From positions 5,936,001 to 6,000,000 of the forward strand of contig NC_135365.1 of the NCBI RefSeq assembly GCF_051622035.1: DNA of 64,000 nt, written 5' to 3'. This DNA is from Arctopsyche grandis. Lineage: Eukaryota; Arthropoda; Insecta; Trichoptera; Hydropsychidae. The notes under the pieces are model-generated. The model made no database searches. It was given only the letters and a program-made list of their open reading frames with translations, and was not told the DNA's origin. Of this stretch, positions 11,776 to 22,740 are shown piece after piece. The number at the start of each line of letters is the position of its first letter. Within the stretch, counting starts at the first letter, position 1. The position numbers and the translations under genes were made by a program.

Positions 11776-12905
11776 TTGCCTTCTAGGGCTTCGCCCTCGG
11801 CACCCCCCTGAGCCTTTGCCTTCTAGGGCTTCGCCCCTCCACGCCCCATGAGCAATTGCCGTTTAGGGCTTCGCCCCCATGATCAGTTGCCTTTTAGGGC
11901 TTCGCCCCTCCGCGCCCCCATGATTCAAAGCCGTCTAGGGCTTCGCCCCCCTTAGTTAATGCCTTTCAGGGCTTCGCCCCCCGCGCCCCCAAGATTAATT
12001 GCCGTTTCGGGCTTCGCCCCCCTTAGTTAATGCCTTTTAGGGCTTCGCCCCTCCGCACCCCCATGATTAAATGCCGTCTAGGGCTTCGCCCCCCTTAGTT
12101 AATGCCTTTTAGGGCTTCGCCCCCCGCGCCCCCAAGATTAATTGCCGTTTAGGGCTTCGCCCCCCTTAGTTAATGCCTTTTAGGGCTTCGCCCCTCCGCG
12201 CCCCCATGATTAAATGCCGTCTAAGGCTTCGCCCCCATGATCAGTTGCCTTTTAGGGCTTCGCCCCCCGCGCCCCCAAGATTAATTGCCGTTTAGGGCTT
12301 CGCCCCCCTTAGTTAATGCCTTTTAGGGCTTCGCCCCTCCGCGCCCCCATGATTAAATGCCGTCTAAGGCTTCGCCCCCATGATCAGTTGCCTTTTAGGG
12401 CTTCGCCCCTCCGCGCCCCCATGATTAATTGCCGTCTAGGGCTTCGCCCCCCTTAGTTAATGCCTATTAGGGCTTGCGCCCCATGAGGCTGGGCCCCCCG
12501 GGCCCCCTTCGGGGCCCCACGGGGCTGCGCCCCTTGTGGCGCCCCCTTTTGAGCCCCATGGGGCTGCGCCCCATGAGGCTGGGCCCCCCGGGCCCCCTTC
12601 GGGGCCCCACGGGGCTGCGCCCCTTGTGGCGCCCCCTTTTGAGCCCCATGGGGCTGCGCCCCATGAGGCTGGGCCCCCCGGGCCCCCTTCGGGGCCCCAC
12701 GGGGCTGCGCCCCTTGTGGCGCCCCCTTCGGGGCTTCACGGGGCTGCGCCCCTTGTGGCACCCCCTTTTGAGCCCCATGGGGCTGCGCCCCATGAGGCTA
12801 GGCCCCCCGGGCCCCCACGGGGCTGCGCCCCTTGTGGCGCCCCCTTTTGAGCCCCATGAGGCTGAGCCCCCCGGGCCCCCTTCGGGGCCCCACGGGGCTA
12901 CGCCC
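11776..12905. repeat. Left arm of palindrome: GGGCTTCGCCCC minisatellite plus ggggctgcgcccc block
   Basis: Positions 11776-12470 are a degenerate array of roughly 35-45-base units. Each holds gggcttcgcccc (stem GGGC/GCCC, loop TTC) joined by linkers such as ccttagttaatgcctttta and atgattaaatgccgtct. From 12475 the unit changes to about 99 bases (cttcggggccccacgggg, ctgcgccccttgtggcgc, agccccatggggctgcgc), repeated about four times. The centre of the inverted repeat is near 12906. Confidence 0.85.
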
Positions 12906-12906
12906 C

Positions 12907-14070
12907 TTGTGGCGCAGCCCCGTGGGGGCCCGGGGGGCCTAGCCTCATGGGGCGCAGCCCCATGGGGCTCAAAAGGGGGTGCCACAAGGGGCGCAGCCCC
13001 GTGAAGCCCCGAAGGGGGCGCGGGGGGCCCAGCCTCATGGGGCGCAGCCCCATGGGGCTCAAAAGGGGGCGCCACAAGGGGCGCAGCCCCGTGGGGCCCC
13101 GAAGGGGGCCCGGGGGGCCCAGCCTCATGGGGCGCAGCCCCATGGGGCTCAAAAGGGGGCGCCACAAGGGGCGCAGCCCCGTGGGGCCCCGAAGGGGGCC
13201 CGGGGGGCCCAGCCTCATGGGGCGCAAGCCCTAATAGGCATTAACTAAGGGGGGCGAAGCCCTAGACGGCAATTAATCATGGGGGCGCGGAGGGGCGAAG
13301 CCCTAAAAGGCAACTGATCATGGGGGCGAAGCCTTAGACGGCATTTAATCATGGGGGCGCGGAGGGGCGAAGCCCTAAAAGGCATTAACTAAGGGGGGCG
13401 AAGCCCTAAACGGCAATTAATCTTGGGGGCGCGGGGGGCGAAGCCCTAAAAGGCAACTGATCATGGGGGCGAAGCCTTAGACGGCATTTAATCATGGGGG
13501 CGCGGAGGGGCGAAGCCCTAAAAGGCATTAACTAAGGGGGGCGAAGCCCGAAACGGCAATTAATCTTGGGGGCGCGGGGGGCGAAGCCCTGAAAGGCATT
13601 AACTAAGGGGGGCGAAGCCCTAGACGGCTTTGAATCATGGGGGCGCGGAGGGGCGAAGCCCTAAAAGGCATTAACTAAGGGGGGCGAAGCCCTAAACGGC
13701 AATTAATCTTGGGGGCGCGGGGGGCGAAGCCCTAAAAGGCATTAACTAAGGGGGGCGAAGCCCTAGACGGCATTTAATCATGGGGGTGCGGAGGGGCGAA
13801 GCCCTAAAAGGCATTAACTAAGGGGGGCGAAGCCCGAAACGGCAATTAATCTTGGGGGCGCGGGGGGCGAAGCCCTAAAAGGCATTAACTAAGGGGGGCG
13901 AAGCCCTAGACGGCTTTGAATCATGGGGGCGCGGAGGGGCGAAGCCCTAAAAGGCAACTGATCATGGGGGCGAAGCCCTAAACGGCAATTGCTCATGGGG
14001 CGTGGAGGGGCGAAGCCCTAGAAGGCAAAGGCTCAGGGGGGTGCCGAGGGCGAAGCCCTAGAAGGCAAAA
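12907..14070. repeat. Right arm of palindrome (inverse of the left arm)
   Basis: Reads as the reverse complement of the left arm: ggcgcagccccgtggggcc blocks to about 13235, then ggggcgaagccctaaaagg units with linkers cattaactaagg and caattaatcttggg to 14070. The junction with the left arm has a loop of only about 5 bases near 12904-12908. Register drifts by about 140 bases between the centre and the outer ends, so the palindrome is imperfect in unit number. Confidence 0.85.
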
Positions 14071-14159
14071 AAAAAATTTGATTTTTTTTTTGATTTTTTA
14101 AAAAAAATTTTTTGATTTTTTTTTTGATTTTTTAAAAAAAAAAAAATCAAAATTTTTTT

Positions 14160-15215
14160 TGCCTTCTAGGGCTTCGCCCTCGGCGCCCCCCTGAGCCTTT
14201 GCCTTCTAGGGCTTCGCCCCTCCACGCCCCATGAGCAATTGCCGTTTAGGGCTTCGCCCCCATGATCAGTTGCCTTTTAGGGCTTCGCCCCTCCGCGCCC
14301 CCATGATTAAAATCCGTCTAGGGCTTCGCCCCCCTAAGTTAATGCCTTTTAGGGCTTCGCCCCCCGCGCCCCCAAGATTAATTGCCGTTTAGGGCTTCGC
14401 CCCCCTTAGTTAATACCTTTTAGGGCTTCGCCCCTCCGCGCCCCCATGATTAAATGCCGTCTAAGGCTTCGCCCCCATGATCAGTTGCCTTTTAGGGCTT
14501 CGCCCCTCCGCGCCCCCATGATTAATTGCCGTCTAGGGCAATTAATCATCGCCCCCCTTAGTTAATGCCTATTAGGGCTTGCGCCCCATGAGGCTGGGCC
14601 CCCCGGGCCCCCTTCGGGGCCCCACGGGGCTGCGCCCCTTGTGGCGCCCCCTTTTGAGCCCCATGGGGCTGCGCCCCATGAGGCTGGGCCCCCCGGGCCC
14701 CCTTCGGGGCCCCACGGGGCTGCGCCCCTTGTGGCGCCCCCTTTTGAGCCTCATGGGGCTGCGCCCCATGAGGCTGGGCCCCCCGGGCCCCCTTCGGGGC
14801 CCCACGGGGCTGCGCCCCTTGTGGCGCCCCCTTTTGAGCCCCATGGGGCTGCGCCCCATGAGGCTCGGCCCCCCGGGCCCCCTTCGGGGCCCCACGGGGC
14901 TGTGCCCCTGTTGGCGCCCCCTTTTGAGCCCCATGGGGCTGCGCCCCATGAGGCTGGGGCCCCACGGGGCTGTGCCCCTTGTGGCGCCCCCTTTTGAGCC
15001 CCATGGGGCTGCGCCCCATGAGGCTGGGCCTCCCGGGCCCCCTTCGGGGCCCCACGGGGCTGCGCCCCTTGTGGCGCCCCCTTTTGAGCCCCATGGGGCT
15101 GCGCCCCATGAGGCTGGGGCCCCACGGGGCTGCGCCCCCCGGGCCCCCTTCGGGGCTGCGCCCCTTGTGGCGCCCCTGGCGGGGCCCCATGAAGCTACTC
15201 GCCTTGCGCCCCCGC
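14160..15215. repeat. Third GC-rich arm, same orientation as the left arm
   Basis: After an A/T-rich linker (14070-14160) the array restarts with the same opening as the left arm (gccttctagggcttcgccct) and passes through the same switch to the 99-base ggggctgcgcccc units at about 14580. It therefore looks like a second copy of the left arm. Small private changes are present, such as tgtgcccctgttggcgccc near 14900 and an inserted gcaattaatcatcgc at 14538. Confidence 0.8.
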
Positions 15216-15305
15216 GGGGGTGAATCCATTGAAACGAAAAAAAAAATCGGCGCCCATGGATCGAAAAAAAAAAAAAATCGAATCACGTGTTCGATGACGT
15301 CACCG

Positions 15306-15352
15306 ATCTACGGACGACGAAGACGACGACGACGACGACGACGACGACGACC
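15306..15352. repeat. (GAC)n microsatellite
   Basis: About a dozen GAC/ACG units near the right end of the Helitron-like unit, directly after a gatgacgtcaccgatctacg segment that recurs at 15806-15825. Confidence 0.9.
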
Positions 15353-15531
15353 AAGGATATTTACATACATACAAAGTCTCTTTCCAAATTATAGATTATA
15401 AGAAGAAAGAAAAGATAAAAATAAAATTAAAAAATAAAATTTTAAATTTTTTTATTTTGTTTACTATTAGATTAGTTATGTTTAAGCGTTTTATATTACA
15501 AATACCTAGCGAAGCCGGGTAATACAGCTAG

Positions 15532-16080
15532 TTTTATATAAATTTATGTATTTGAATACTCATTTATTATTTTTTATTAAATTGGCTGTCACGAACAAAC
15601 ATACATATACATTTAGTAAGTCTCTTATAAAAAATTATATGTATACGAAATTATTTGTATACCAGAATCCGGTGCCTGCGCTCCCACGGATGCGCTCCCT
15701 AGGGCTTCACCCCCGGAGTCTGCGCCCTCTAGGGCTTTGCCCTCGGCATCTTTGCCCCCAGGGACTTCGAATCCTTTGAATCGAAAAAAATCGATTTGTT
15801 TGTTTGATGACGTCACGGATTTACGAGCCAACGAACGAAGGTATGGTAAACGGACTACTAGTCATATGTGAACCAGTCACAGGACAACCGGTCGCTATAG
15901 ATCGGTCACACGAGATCACCCGTCACACTAAAACTGGTCACACCCGAAAATTAGACCAATTAAAAATTTGACCAATTTTTAATTTTTAATATTTGGGCAG
16001 TTTTCTGTACGGCAATTTTCCTGTGCGACAGTTATCCTGGTAGCGATTCACATTTGGGATGTGACCCGTTTACTCTTATC
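15532..16080. other. Degenerate relatives of the GC-rich unit and phrase repeats upstream of MEIOB
   Basis: Positions 15667-15840 repeat, in worn form, the right part of the Helitron-like unit (agggcttcacccccgg, then tcgaaaaaaatcgattt, then gatgacgtcacggatttacg). At 15855-16060 a short phrase built on 'ccggtcacac' and 'gaccaatt' recurs with variation. No gene seen. Confidence 0.55.
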
Positions 16081-16214
16081 TGTATCATACTTTCTTTCCC
16101 CCGCAATGTCTGCATCACGTTCATGCACGAGTTGTGGCCAACGCGCGGGGGCGAGGTTAGAGGTGGTGGCAGCAGTGAGTGGCGCCAAGTTCAGTTCTAA
16201 GCTCATGAACTAAG

Positions 16215-19200
16215 ATGGCGGGTTCGGGAAGTGGAAGTGGTCTTCGGATGGTCGCGCTGCGGTCGTTGCAAGCGGACGCCGCGGGGTGCATGCTGGTGGC
16301 CGTCATCATCGCCAAGAGTGCGCCCAGAGTGTTCAAGAAGACGGGCCCGGAGTCGGGAACGGGAACGGGAACGGGAGCCGGCGGGGAGTCCAAAGGCGTG
16401 TTCTCGTTCACCATCAGGGACTCGACGATAGACACAGCCAACTGCTCGGCTTGGGGCTCTCCCCACTTCGTCATGTCGCTCGACCAGATGTTTCACGTCG
16501 GAGACGTCGGTCACTATCCCCGCTTTCTATTATACACATACACACACACACACACACTCTCATCTGCTTTCATTCCGTTGGTAACGCCGAATATTTTGCA
16601 TTTTCAGTCGACATTTTGAGCCCCCAAATCAAGTCAAGACAGTTGGAAAGCCGAAGCGAGCAATATCAACCTTTGGTAATGTGTCCGTCTCTACCGTACA
16701 GTACATCTCCATTTATTTCCACACTCTTAATCATAGCTTGTTTTGTTTTCAATGCAGGTTTCGTCGCCGTTTAAAATTATACTGAACGAAAGGCAATCTG
16801 AGATTACTATACACGAAGCTGAAAACTATACGAACTATTTGCCTCTGTTGCATCTGCCTACTAAATCAGCGGCTGGATATTTCACGTTGGCCGATGTCGA
16901 AAAAAGCTGTCTGTATCTTATAGTTTCTATAGATTAATCTATTTAAGTATTCCGTTTAAAGGATCCGACCCAGATCAGACTTGGCTAAAGTACAACATCA
17001 AACAAACGAAATTTCTCTTATATGTACAAATATGTTATTGAAAATAATCAATATAATGATACTAGCTTTGGTACTTTTCAACAAACTTCAAATTGTAACA
17101 TTGAAAAGAGAATGGAATGCAACCAATGATTATACATATCTAGTGATTATAATATGTATATCATTTTTGATCAATACAATGTAAAATTCATTCTGCGTAG
17201 GTTTGCCAGGTTTCTGATATCACAGATATACTATTTCGAACAATCAAAAAAAAAAAAAGAAATTGTAGAATTAAGAAAGAAATTAAGAAAAAATACATCA
17301 CTTTATTTCAATTATAACATATGTGAATATGTATATATAATATAAGAGAACATATGAAAAATAGTCGCATGATAATCCGCAGGAATAACAGTTATTAAAA
17401 TACAATACAATCACAAAAATTAAATTTTGATTTAAACGAAAAAATAAATGCAATCATTACAGTTTTATTAAAATTATATATTTCCGAGCTTTTAGCTTGT
17501 TTCAAAATATGTTCGCCTTTTTTTACGCTCGATAAAAAATGTCTAAAAACATTACAATTGTAATCAAAATTTTGCCTGATCATTAATTCAGCTTCTACAG
17601 TTTTTAATAATTGTTTAGTTGCTCCAGGTTGCACTCATTAAACCAAATATTCATTCTCAAATTGCATTGGAATGTGGAATTGAGAGTATGTGGGCCACAA
17701 TTTTATACAAATTATTGCAAACAGAATGATCTACATATAAAAAATATTATCCATTTCTCATCTATTGTTTTGTTCCTAGTTTGCTTTAGTCATATTCAGT
17801 AAAAATTTGTTTAATAGACATCAACATTGCAAGTAATATTAAATAATTTCAGATTCACTCGGATTGAGCTGATAGGAACACTTTCAGCTGACGCTGACAG
17901 TTTCAAATATTATTCATAAATGATTAAGCGAGCCTCTATAACTATACATATGAACATTTCTGCACATATCTTTATAAATTTAGTTAAGTCTGGATTCTCA
18001 GAGACAATGCTGGACTCAGGATTTGTCTGTTGAACTCGGGACAAATAGGGACTCAAATAGAATCGTATAAATAACAATTTATGCGATTGTATTTTATCTT
18101 TCCCTGTACTCTTTGAATAGTTCAATATTGAATACTTTGTAAATCCTTTCACATTATTTAAAGCCTTTTAAGTCAAATAATCCAATACTTATTTAACAAC
18201 TCATTTTCTGAAGATAGCACAATTCTCTTGACAGTTTTATCAATGAATTTTCGTTTGATTTTGAAATTCTTTTTACTATTCAAAATAAATCTTAGATCTA
18301 TTCTAATATAGATCATTTTCTATTTTAAAAATTAGTTTTGTTGTTAGTATTTTTAGTATATAGCATACCATAGGGAAAAAGCTTTCCAACTATTTATCAA
18401 TGAATCATTTGGGTTGGTTCCATCAGACGAAACAAATTGAATTCAATCCAGTTTTTTCTCTATTTATGAAAAGTTTTAATTAAATAGATAATTTTTTTAT
18501 TTTGCAGCTCAAGATTTTAGAGAGGATACGATTGACTTATTAGTCGCTGTGAGAGCTGTAGCACAACCTCGTAATATAAAAACCAAATTTGGTAAAAATT
18601 ACACTAATTATTTCATTTATATTATACAATTCAATTAAAATAAAAACTTAATAAAATAATAAATTCACAAAAAGCCAAAAATTTATTTACATCAAGTATC
18701 AAATCAGAAGCTTATTATATTTCAATGATTTAAATAGACTTTTGTCTCTAATGATATTATAATAATTATATTTTGTATCATTTTAAACTCATGTATTGAC
18801 TGTGCATGTGAAGGTGAAGAAATACAAAACCGGGAAGTGTCCGTGATGGATCAAACGACCACAAATCCTTTCAAAATTATGATTTGGGAACCGGAAGCAA
18901 TTAAAAGAGCATCGTCCTGGCAATCCCGCGAGACTGTCCTCTTCATCTCCGACATAAAACTGGAATGGAACAACTTCAACAAAGCCATAGTGGGTCGCAT
19001 CATCGGGCGCACGGTCATCACCGAGGATCCGCACACCGCTGAAGCCGAAGCTTTGAGAGTGTACGCGAGACATGCCCCAATACTGAGAAGTGCAGTCATC
19101 GACCGAGTCTCCCAAGATATTCCAGATCGTAAAATCAATTTGCAACAACGACAAATACTAATGATTAAATTGTAATTTTAATAATCGTGGGCATGAATTC

Positions 19201-19856
19201 CACAGCGATTAGTATCAGAAGCGTAATGACGGTGCAGCAAGTGCTCGATCGGGCCAACGTCGAGGAACACGTCCAATTTACCGCTTTGATGTATGCCGTA
19301 ATAACCCAAATGGACCTGGATGGCTGCAACAAAGTCACACTCACTAAATGGTAGCAAAAAAAGCTGAGTATTTGAGATAAATGTGTGAGAAGTTATTTAC
19401 TCTTTATGTCTTTTAGTGTGAGTTGTTCTTCAATCGTGAAGGAGACGAAGACAGCGTGTGATAATATAGAATGTTCTGTAGCTTCGGGTGCTGAAAATAT
19501 GGAGCCGGAGATTAACTTTAATGTATACGTAACATTGACCGATCATACGGGATCTCTTCGGAACTGTAGGCTCACGGGAAAGTTTGCCGAACAAGTGCTC
19601 GGCTGCTCGGTGAATAAACTTGCTATTTTTCTTATAATATTCTTGTTTTTTTTATTGTTTTAATGTTTTTGTTTGGATTTTTTAGGTAGTTGAGTTTCTT
19701 TCTATGGATGTTGATGCGAAAGGCCAATTAAAATGGCGTTTTTTGTTGGAAAGATGCACCGTTAGGATTGTCGTTATGAAGGGGCCTCTCGTTTCCATAT
19801 TGACTTGTTCTGTTGGCGATCCGAATGAAGTTGTCAGTAAATTGCCAGTTTACTGA
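16215..19856 (+). CDS. MEIOB: MEIOB / hold'em-like meiosis-specific OB-fold protein, complete, 8 exons
   Basis: MEIOB is an RPA1-related single-strand DNA-binding protein needed for meiotic recombination; in mammals it pairs with SPATA22, and the Drosophila relative is hold'em. Exons are 16215-16509, 16608-16675, 16758-16908, 18508-18591, 18814-19128, 19206-19350, 19417-19609 and 19686-19856. All phases agree and give 473 aa, close to mammalian MEIOB. Matching segments in order: FSFTIRDSTID...CSAWGS, FHVGDVVDI, YLPLLHLPTKSAAGYFTLAD, DLLVAVRAV, FKIMIWEPEAIKRASSWQSR followed by ETVLFISDIKLEWNNF, TVITEDPH, MTVQQV, a C-V-S-C ... C-x4-C zinc-binding-like cluster, LTDHTGSLRNCRLTG and VGDPNEV. The start gives a Gly/Ser-rich MAGSGSGSG, and a GGAACG repeat encodes a small Gly-Thr run near residue 55. 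Donors after exons 1 (gtcact) and 3 (gtctgt) and the acceptor of exon 5 (gaag) are weak; they are chosen by homology and phase. Confidence 0.88.
16909..18507 (+). other. Large intron 3 of MEIOB, no separate gene seen
   Basis: A 1.6-kb AT-rich intron between the YFTLAD exon and the DLLVAVRAV exon. Short open frames in it show no similarity I recognise, and no transposon ends were found. Confidence 0.5.
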
Positions 19857-20205
19857 ATTTATTTTAAGTTGTTAATTGGTTGATAATAAACAAATAAAAA
19901 ATTGTTGCTATGTCGTAGTATAAAAAGTTAAGCTGTTCTTATAGTCTTGTTGACAAATTCGAAGCCGAAATATTAATATGGCAAAAAAGATTTTAAAAAT
20001 AAATATATATGATTCACTTGTTTTTTATTTTATTATATTTATGTCGCTTAATTTTCGTAGATCCGATAAGCATTTTATTAACTTACATATACTAAGATTC
20101 AGTTCAATAGGAATAACGGTGTTTAAAAATTATTTTTAAAATATCCAATATTTATTCACTCATCTTATTAATTCCAATTTCCAATAAATCATAGGTTCAT
20201 AGAAT
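19857..20205. other. 3' flank of MEIOB
   Basis: AATAAA at about 19892-19897 (ataaacaaataaaaaattg) lies 36 bases after the stop and is a plausible polyadenylation signal. The rest is AT-rich with no recognised feature. Confidence 0.5.
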
Positions 20206-20269
20206 AGTCCAGACGTATATACATAGAAAATTGAGTGGTTTAAATAAATCAATGCGGGGATCACAAATA

Positions 20270-20830
20270 CATCCACTTGTTCAAAAAGACAAAGTAAAAG
20301 CTTTCATTAAAAAGTTGAAGTTATGGAAATCAAATTTACAAAAGAATGAGTTGGATATGTTTTCACTTTCCAAAAATTTCTAGCCCACAGCCAATATTGA
20401 AGCAAGTAAAAATCTTTTTATTGACCACTTGGATGGTTTTGTCCTGCATTTTTCCTTGATTTCTCAAAAGTTTTTGTGGATACAGAATCCATTTAACTAC
20501 AATGAAGAAGACGAATTCGAGCTGACAACCATCGAAAAAGAAAAATGATAGAATTATCATGCGATAGCTCACTAAAACAAAAGTTTCAAAATTAAACCGT
20601 AATTAAATTTTCGATGAATCTTAGTGGAGAGTATGAATCTTTGTATTGCAAAGCAATGCAAGTGCTTCTACAGTTGGTAACGTCTTATTTATGCGAAACG
20701 GGCTTTTCGGCACTAGCTGCAATGAAAACCAAATATCGAGCCAGGTTAACTTTGTGCCAATAAACAACAACATCCTTCGCATTAAATTTTGAAGTGTTAG
20801 ATGTAGTTTAATTAGTAATTTAATATAAAA
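20270..20830 (+). pseudogene. hAT transposase remnant (ZBED5/SCAND3-like)
   Basis: In the plus frames one reads KVKAFIKKLKLWKSNLQKNE followed by IEASKNLFIDHLDGFVLHFS, and further on TSYLCETGFSALAAMKTKYR just before the C-terminus. These match the late central region and the hAT dimerisation domain of ZBED5-like domesticated or transposon proteins. Stops and frame changes separate the pieces, and the intervening part is shortened. It is a dead copy. Confidence 0.7.
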
Positions 20831-20842
20831 ATAAATATACGT

Positions 20843-21523
20843 TGTTACGGGGACGAGAAGGAGATAGTGTAAAAATATTATAGTCACAGATTTTGTCAGA
20901 TGATTATATTATTTAAATAGCAGTAAGTATACACGAGATAAATGTACAAGTTACTAGTCAGGCTGTTTAATCGCAAGTGCTTTTCAATATGTTTAACATG
21001 AGCATATTTTCAATAAGGGTAACAATTTCAACCAATCACAGTTTGGTAAAACAACTGGTGATTAACAGTGGCATTCATGCGTAAGATAGTTTTAGTATTT
21101 GATATATGTATCCCTTGAAATGGTTTCGTAGATACACACAATTAGTCATGCAAATTAATGAGGGATAATAATATTTGAGGGAAACACAATTCGTGAGAAA
21201 AATGTAGAAAAGCAATAAAGTTAATTAAAAACAATATTTTAAGATTTAGTGTTTACATATGTATCCCTTGAGTGTATCGAGAAATGGTTGGGTAGATACA
21301 CACAATTCGTTGTGCAGATTAAAAGGGATAATAATATTTGAGGGTAACGAAAGTCGTGAGACAAAAATATAGCTAAACCAATAAAGATTTTGAAAGTCTC
21401 ATAAATAACCTTAAAGGGAAATATCAATTAAACGTGCGCTCAAAGAATCAAGATCAAACAACAAGCGGGAATACAGAGTAATATAAGTACATACATAGGT
21501 TGTAAGATATTCACTACATAACA
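20843..21523. mobile_element. Solo LTR, family A, with 4-bp duplication ACGT
   Basis: Begins TGTTACGGGGACGAGAAGGA and ends cactacataaca, the TG...CA ends of a long terminal repeat. ACGT lies immediately outside both ends (20839-20842 and 21524-21527). It shares its sequence with 32228-33114 (for example agtatacacgagataaatgt and gaatcaagat...aacaagcggg). No internal retroelement sequence adjoins it, so it is a solo LTR left by recombination. It interrupts the hAT relic and is younger than it. Confidence 0.85.
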
Positions 21524-21714
21524 ACGTTTTCGTATACATTTGTTATAGCAAAACCTTTTTATTATTCTGTCTATTGTAGTGTTTAGTATTTTTTTTTAAT
21601 AAAGGTTTATTATTTAAAACGTGTCTATATTATTATATCTATTAAAAAAAAGGTAGGGAGGCGCGGAAAAAATTTTTTTTAGGGAGGCGTATTAGCATAA
21701 AGTTTGGAAACCGC

Positions 21715-22740
21715 TGCCGTAACTATCACTAGTATTATGGGGATCTAGTCTTGTTGTGAAGGTCTTCTTCACCACCAGTCCGCCATGTATTATAGACAGG
21801 TTCGTCTGTGTTCGGTATTAATACAACTATATGTTGAATGTGATATTTATTCGATAGTAACACGTATACACAAGTATGATTAATTGTTGGTAAAAGTATA
21901 TCGTTCAGAGGTCTCTAGATGTGGTAGAGGGTCGCTGGCTCGGCATTCGGCTATGTTCAGCAAGTCTCTGGATACGGCAGTGTGTTGCTGGCTCGTTGTT
22001 CGGCTATGTTCGGCAAGTCGCTGGATATGGTAGAGTGTCGCTGGCTCGGCATTCGGCTATGTTCAGCAAGTCTCTGGATACGGCAGTGTGTTGCTGGCTG
22101 GTTGTTCTTCCAAGTCCGCGTAGTGAAGTGGTGGCTGGTCAGGAGCTGGATGTTGACTGGGGTTGTTTGGGTTGTACCTCCTTTTATATGGTTTCTGGAA
22201 TGCTTGGTGGAAGTGGTTATTGATGCGTACGAAAGGAATTTGCTTTCGTCGAGGCGTCGAATTTTCTGGAATGCTTGGTGGAAGTGGTTGTACGAGCATT
22301 TAGTTTGTTGATGCGTACGAAAGGAATTTGCTTTCGTCGAGGCGTCGAATTTTCTGGAATGCTTGGTGGAAGTGGTTGTACGAGCATTTAGTTTGTTGAT
22401 GCGTACGAAAGGAATTTGCTTTCGTCGAGGCGTCGAATTTTCTGGAATGCTTGGTGGAAGTGGTTGTACGAGCATTTAGTTTGTTGATGCGTACGAAAGG
22501 AATTTGCTTTCGTCGAGGCGTCGAATTTTCTGGAATGCTTGGTGGAAGTGGTTGTACGAGCATTTAGTTTGTTGATGCGTACGAAAGGAATTTGCTTTCG
22601 TCGAGGCGTCGAATTTTCTGGAATGCTTGATGGTGTTCCGCTCGATGTATTTTGTTGTTGCGGAATATTCTCGAAGGATTTTGGCATCGTTCCGCTTGGT
22701 GAATGTGACGAGATTCCCACAGTATTATTAATGAATTAAA
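21715..22740. repeat. Two tandem arrays (53-bp and 88-bp units)
   Basis: Positions 21905-22110 hold about four units of 53 bases (ctggctcggcattcggctat, gttcagcaagtctctggata). Positions 22220-22640 hold nearly five almost identical units of exactly 88 bases; the phrase cgaattttctggaatgcttg starts at 22258, 22346, 22434, 22522 and 22610. The unit length is not a multiple of 3, so the minus-strand open frames through it change frame at each repeat and are not a protein. The surrounding sequence may be part of a retroelement, but no ends were identified. Confidence 0.85.

Larger units (their letters stand above)
11571..15531. mobile_element. Helitron-like unit with two outward 3' ends enclosing a giant GC-rich palindrome
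   Basis: The left edge is A|CTAGCTGTATTACCCGGC and the right edge gccgggtaatacagCTAG|T. These are inverted copies of one Helitron-type 3' terminus (about 65 bp of matching ends; CTAG preceded by a small hairpin and about 10 bases). Both edges obey the A|T target rule, so the unit shows two 3' ends and no TC 5' end. Inside are A/T-rich linkers and three GC-rich arms: left arm 11776-12905, its inverse 12907-14070, and a third arm in the first orientation at 14160-15215. A (GAC)n tract is at about 15306-15352. The long open frames here (Pro/Gly/Ala-rich) are by-products of composition. An alternative is two Helitrons inserted back to back with 5' ends lost. Confidence 0.65.
20206..21714 (+). mobile_element. 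hAT element relic (ZBED5/SCAND3-like), split by a solo LTR
   Basis: Decayed transposase fragments (20270-20480 and 20600-20830) are followed, after the LTR insertion at 20843-21523, by a hAT-type right end. That end is an agggaggcg-rich segment finishing aaagtttggaaaccgctg at 21714 (inverse CAGCGGTTTCCAAACTTT). The left end was not located, so the start is approximate. Confidence 0.6.

Noticed and set aside
11780-14070. CRISPR-like array of regularly spaced palindromic repeats
   Set aside because: The spacers are themselves repeated, there are no cas genes, and this is a eukaryotic genome with introns. It is a minisatellite.
12453-15286. Long Pro/Gly/Ala/His-rich open frames on both strands, collagen-like in look
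   Set aside because: They exist in several frames and on both strands at once, follow the repeat units exactly, and cross array boundaries. They are composition effects of the GC-rich palindrome, not genes.
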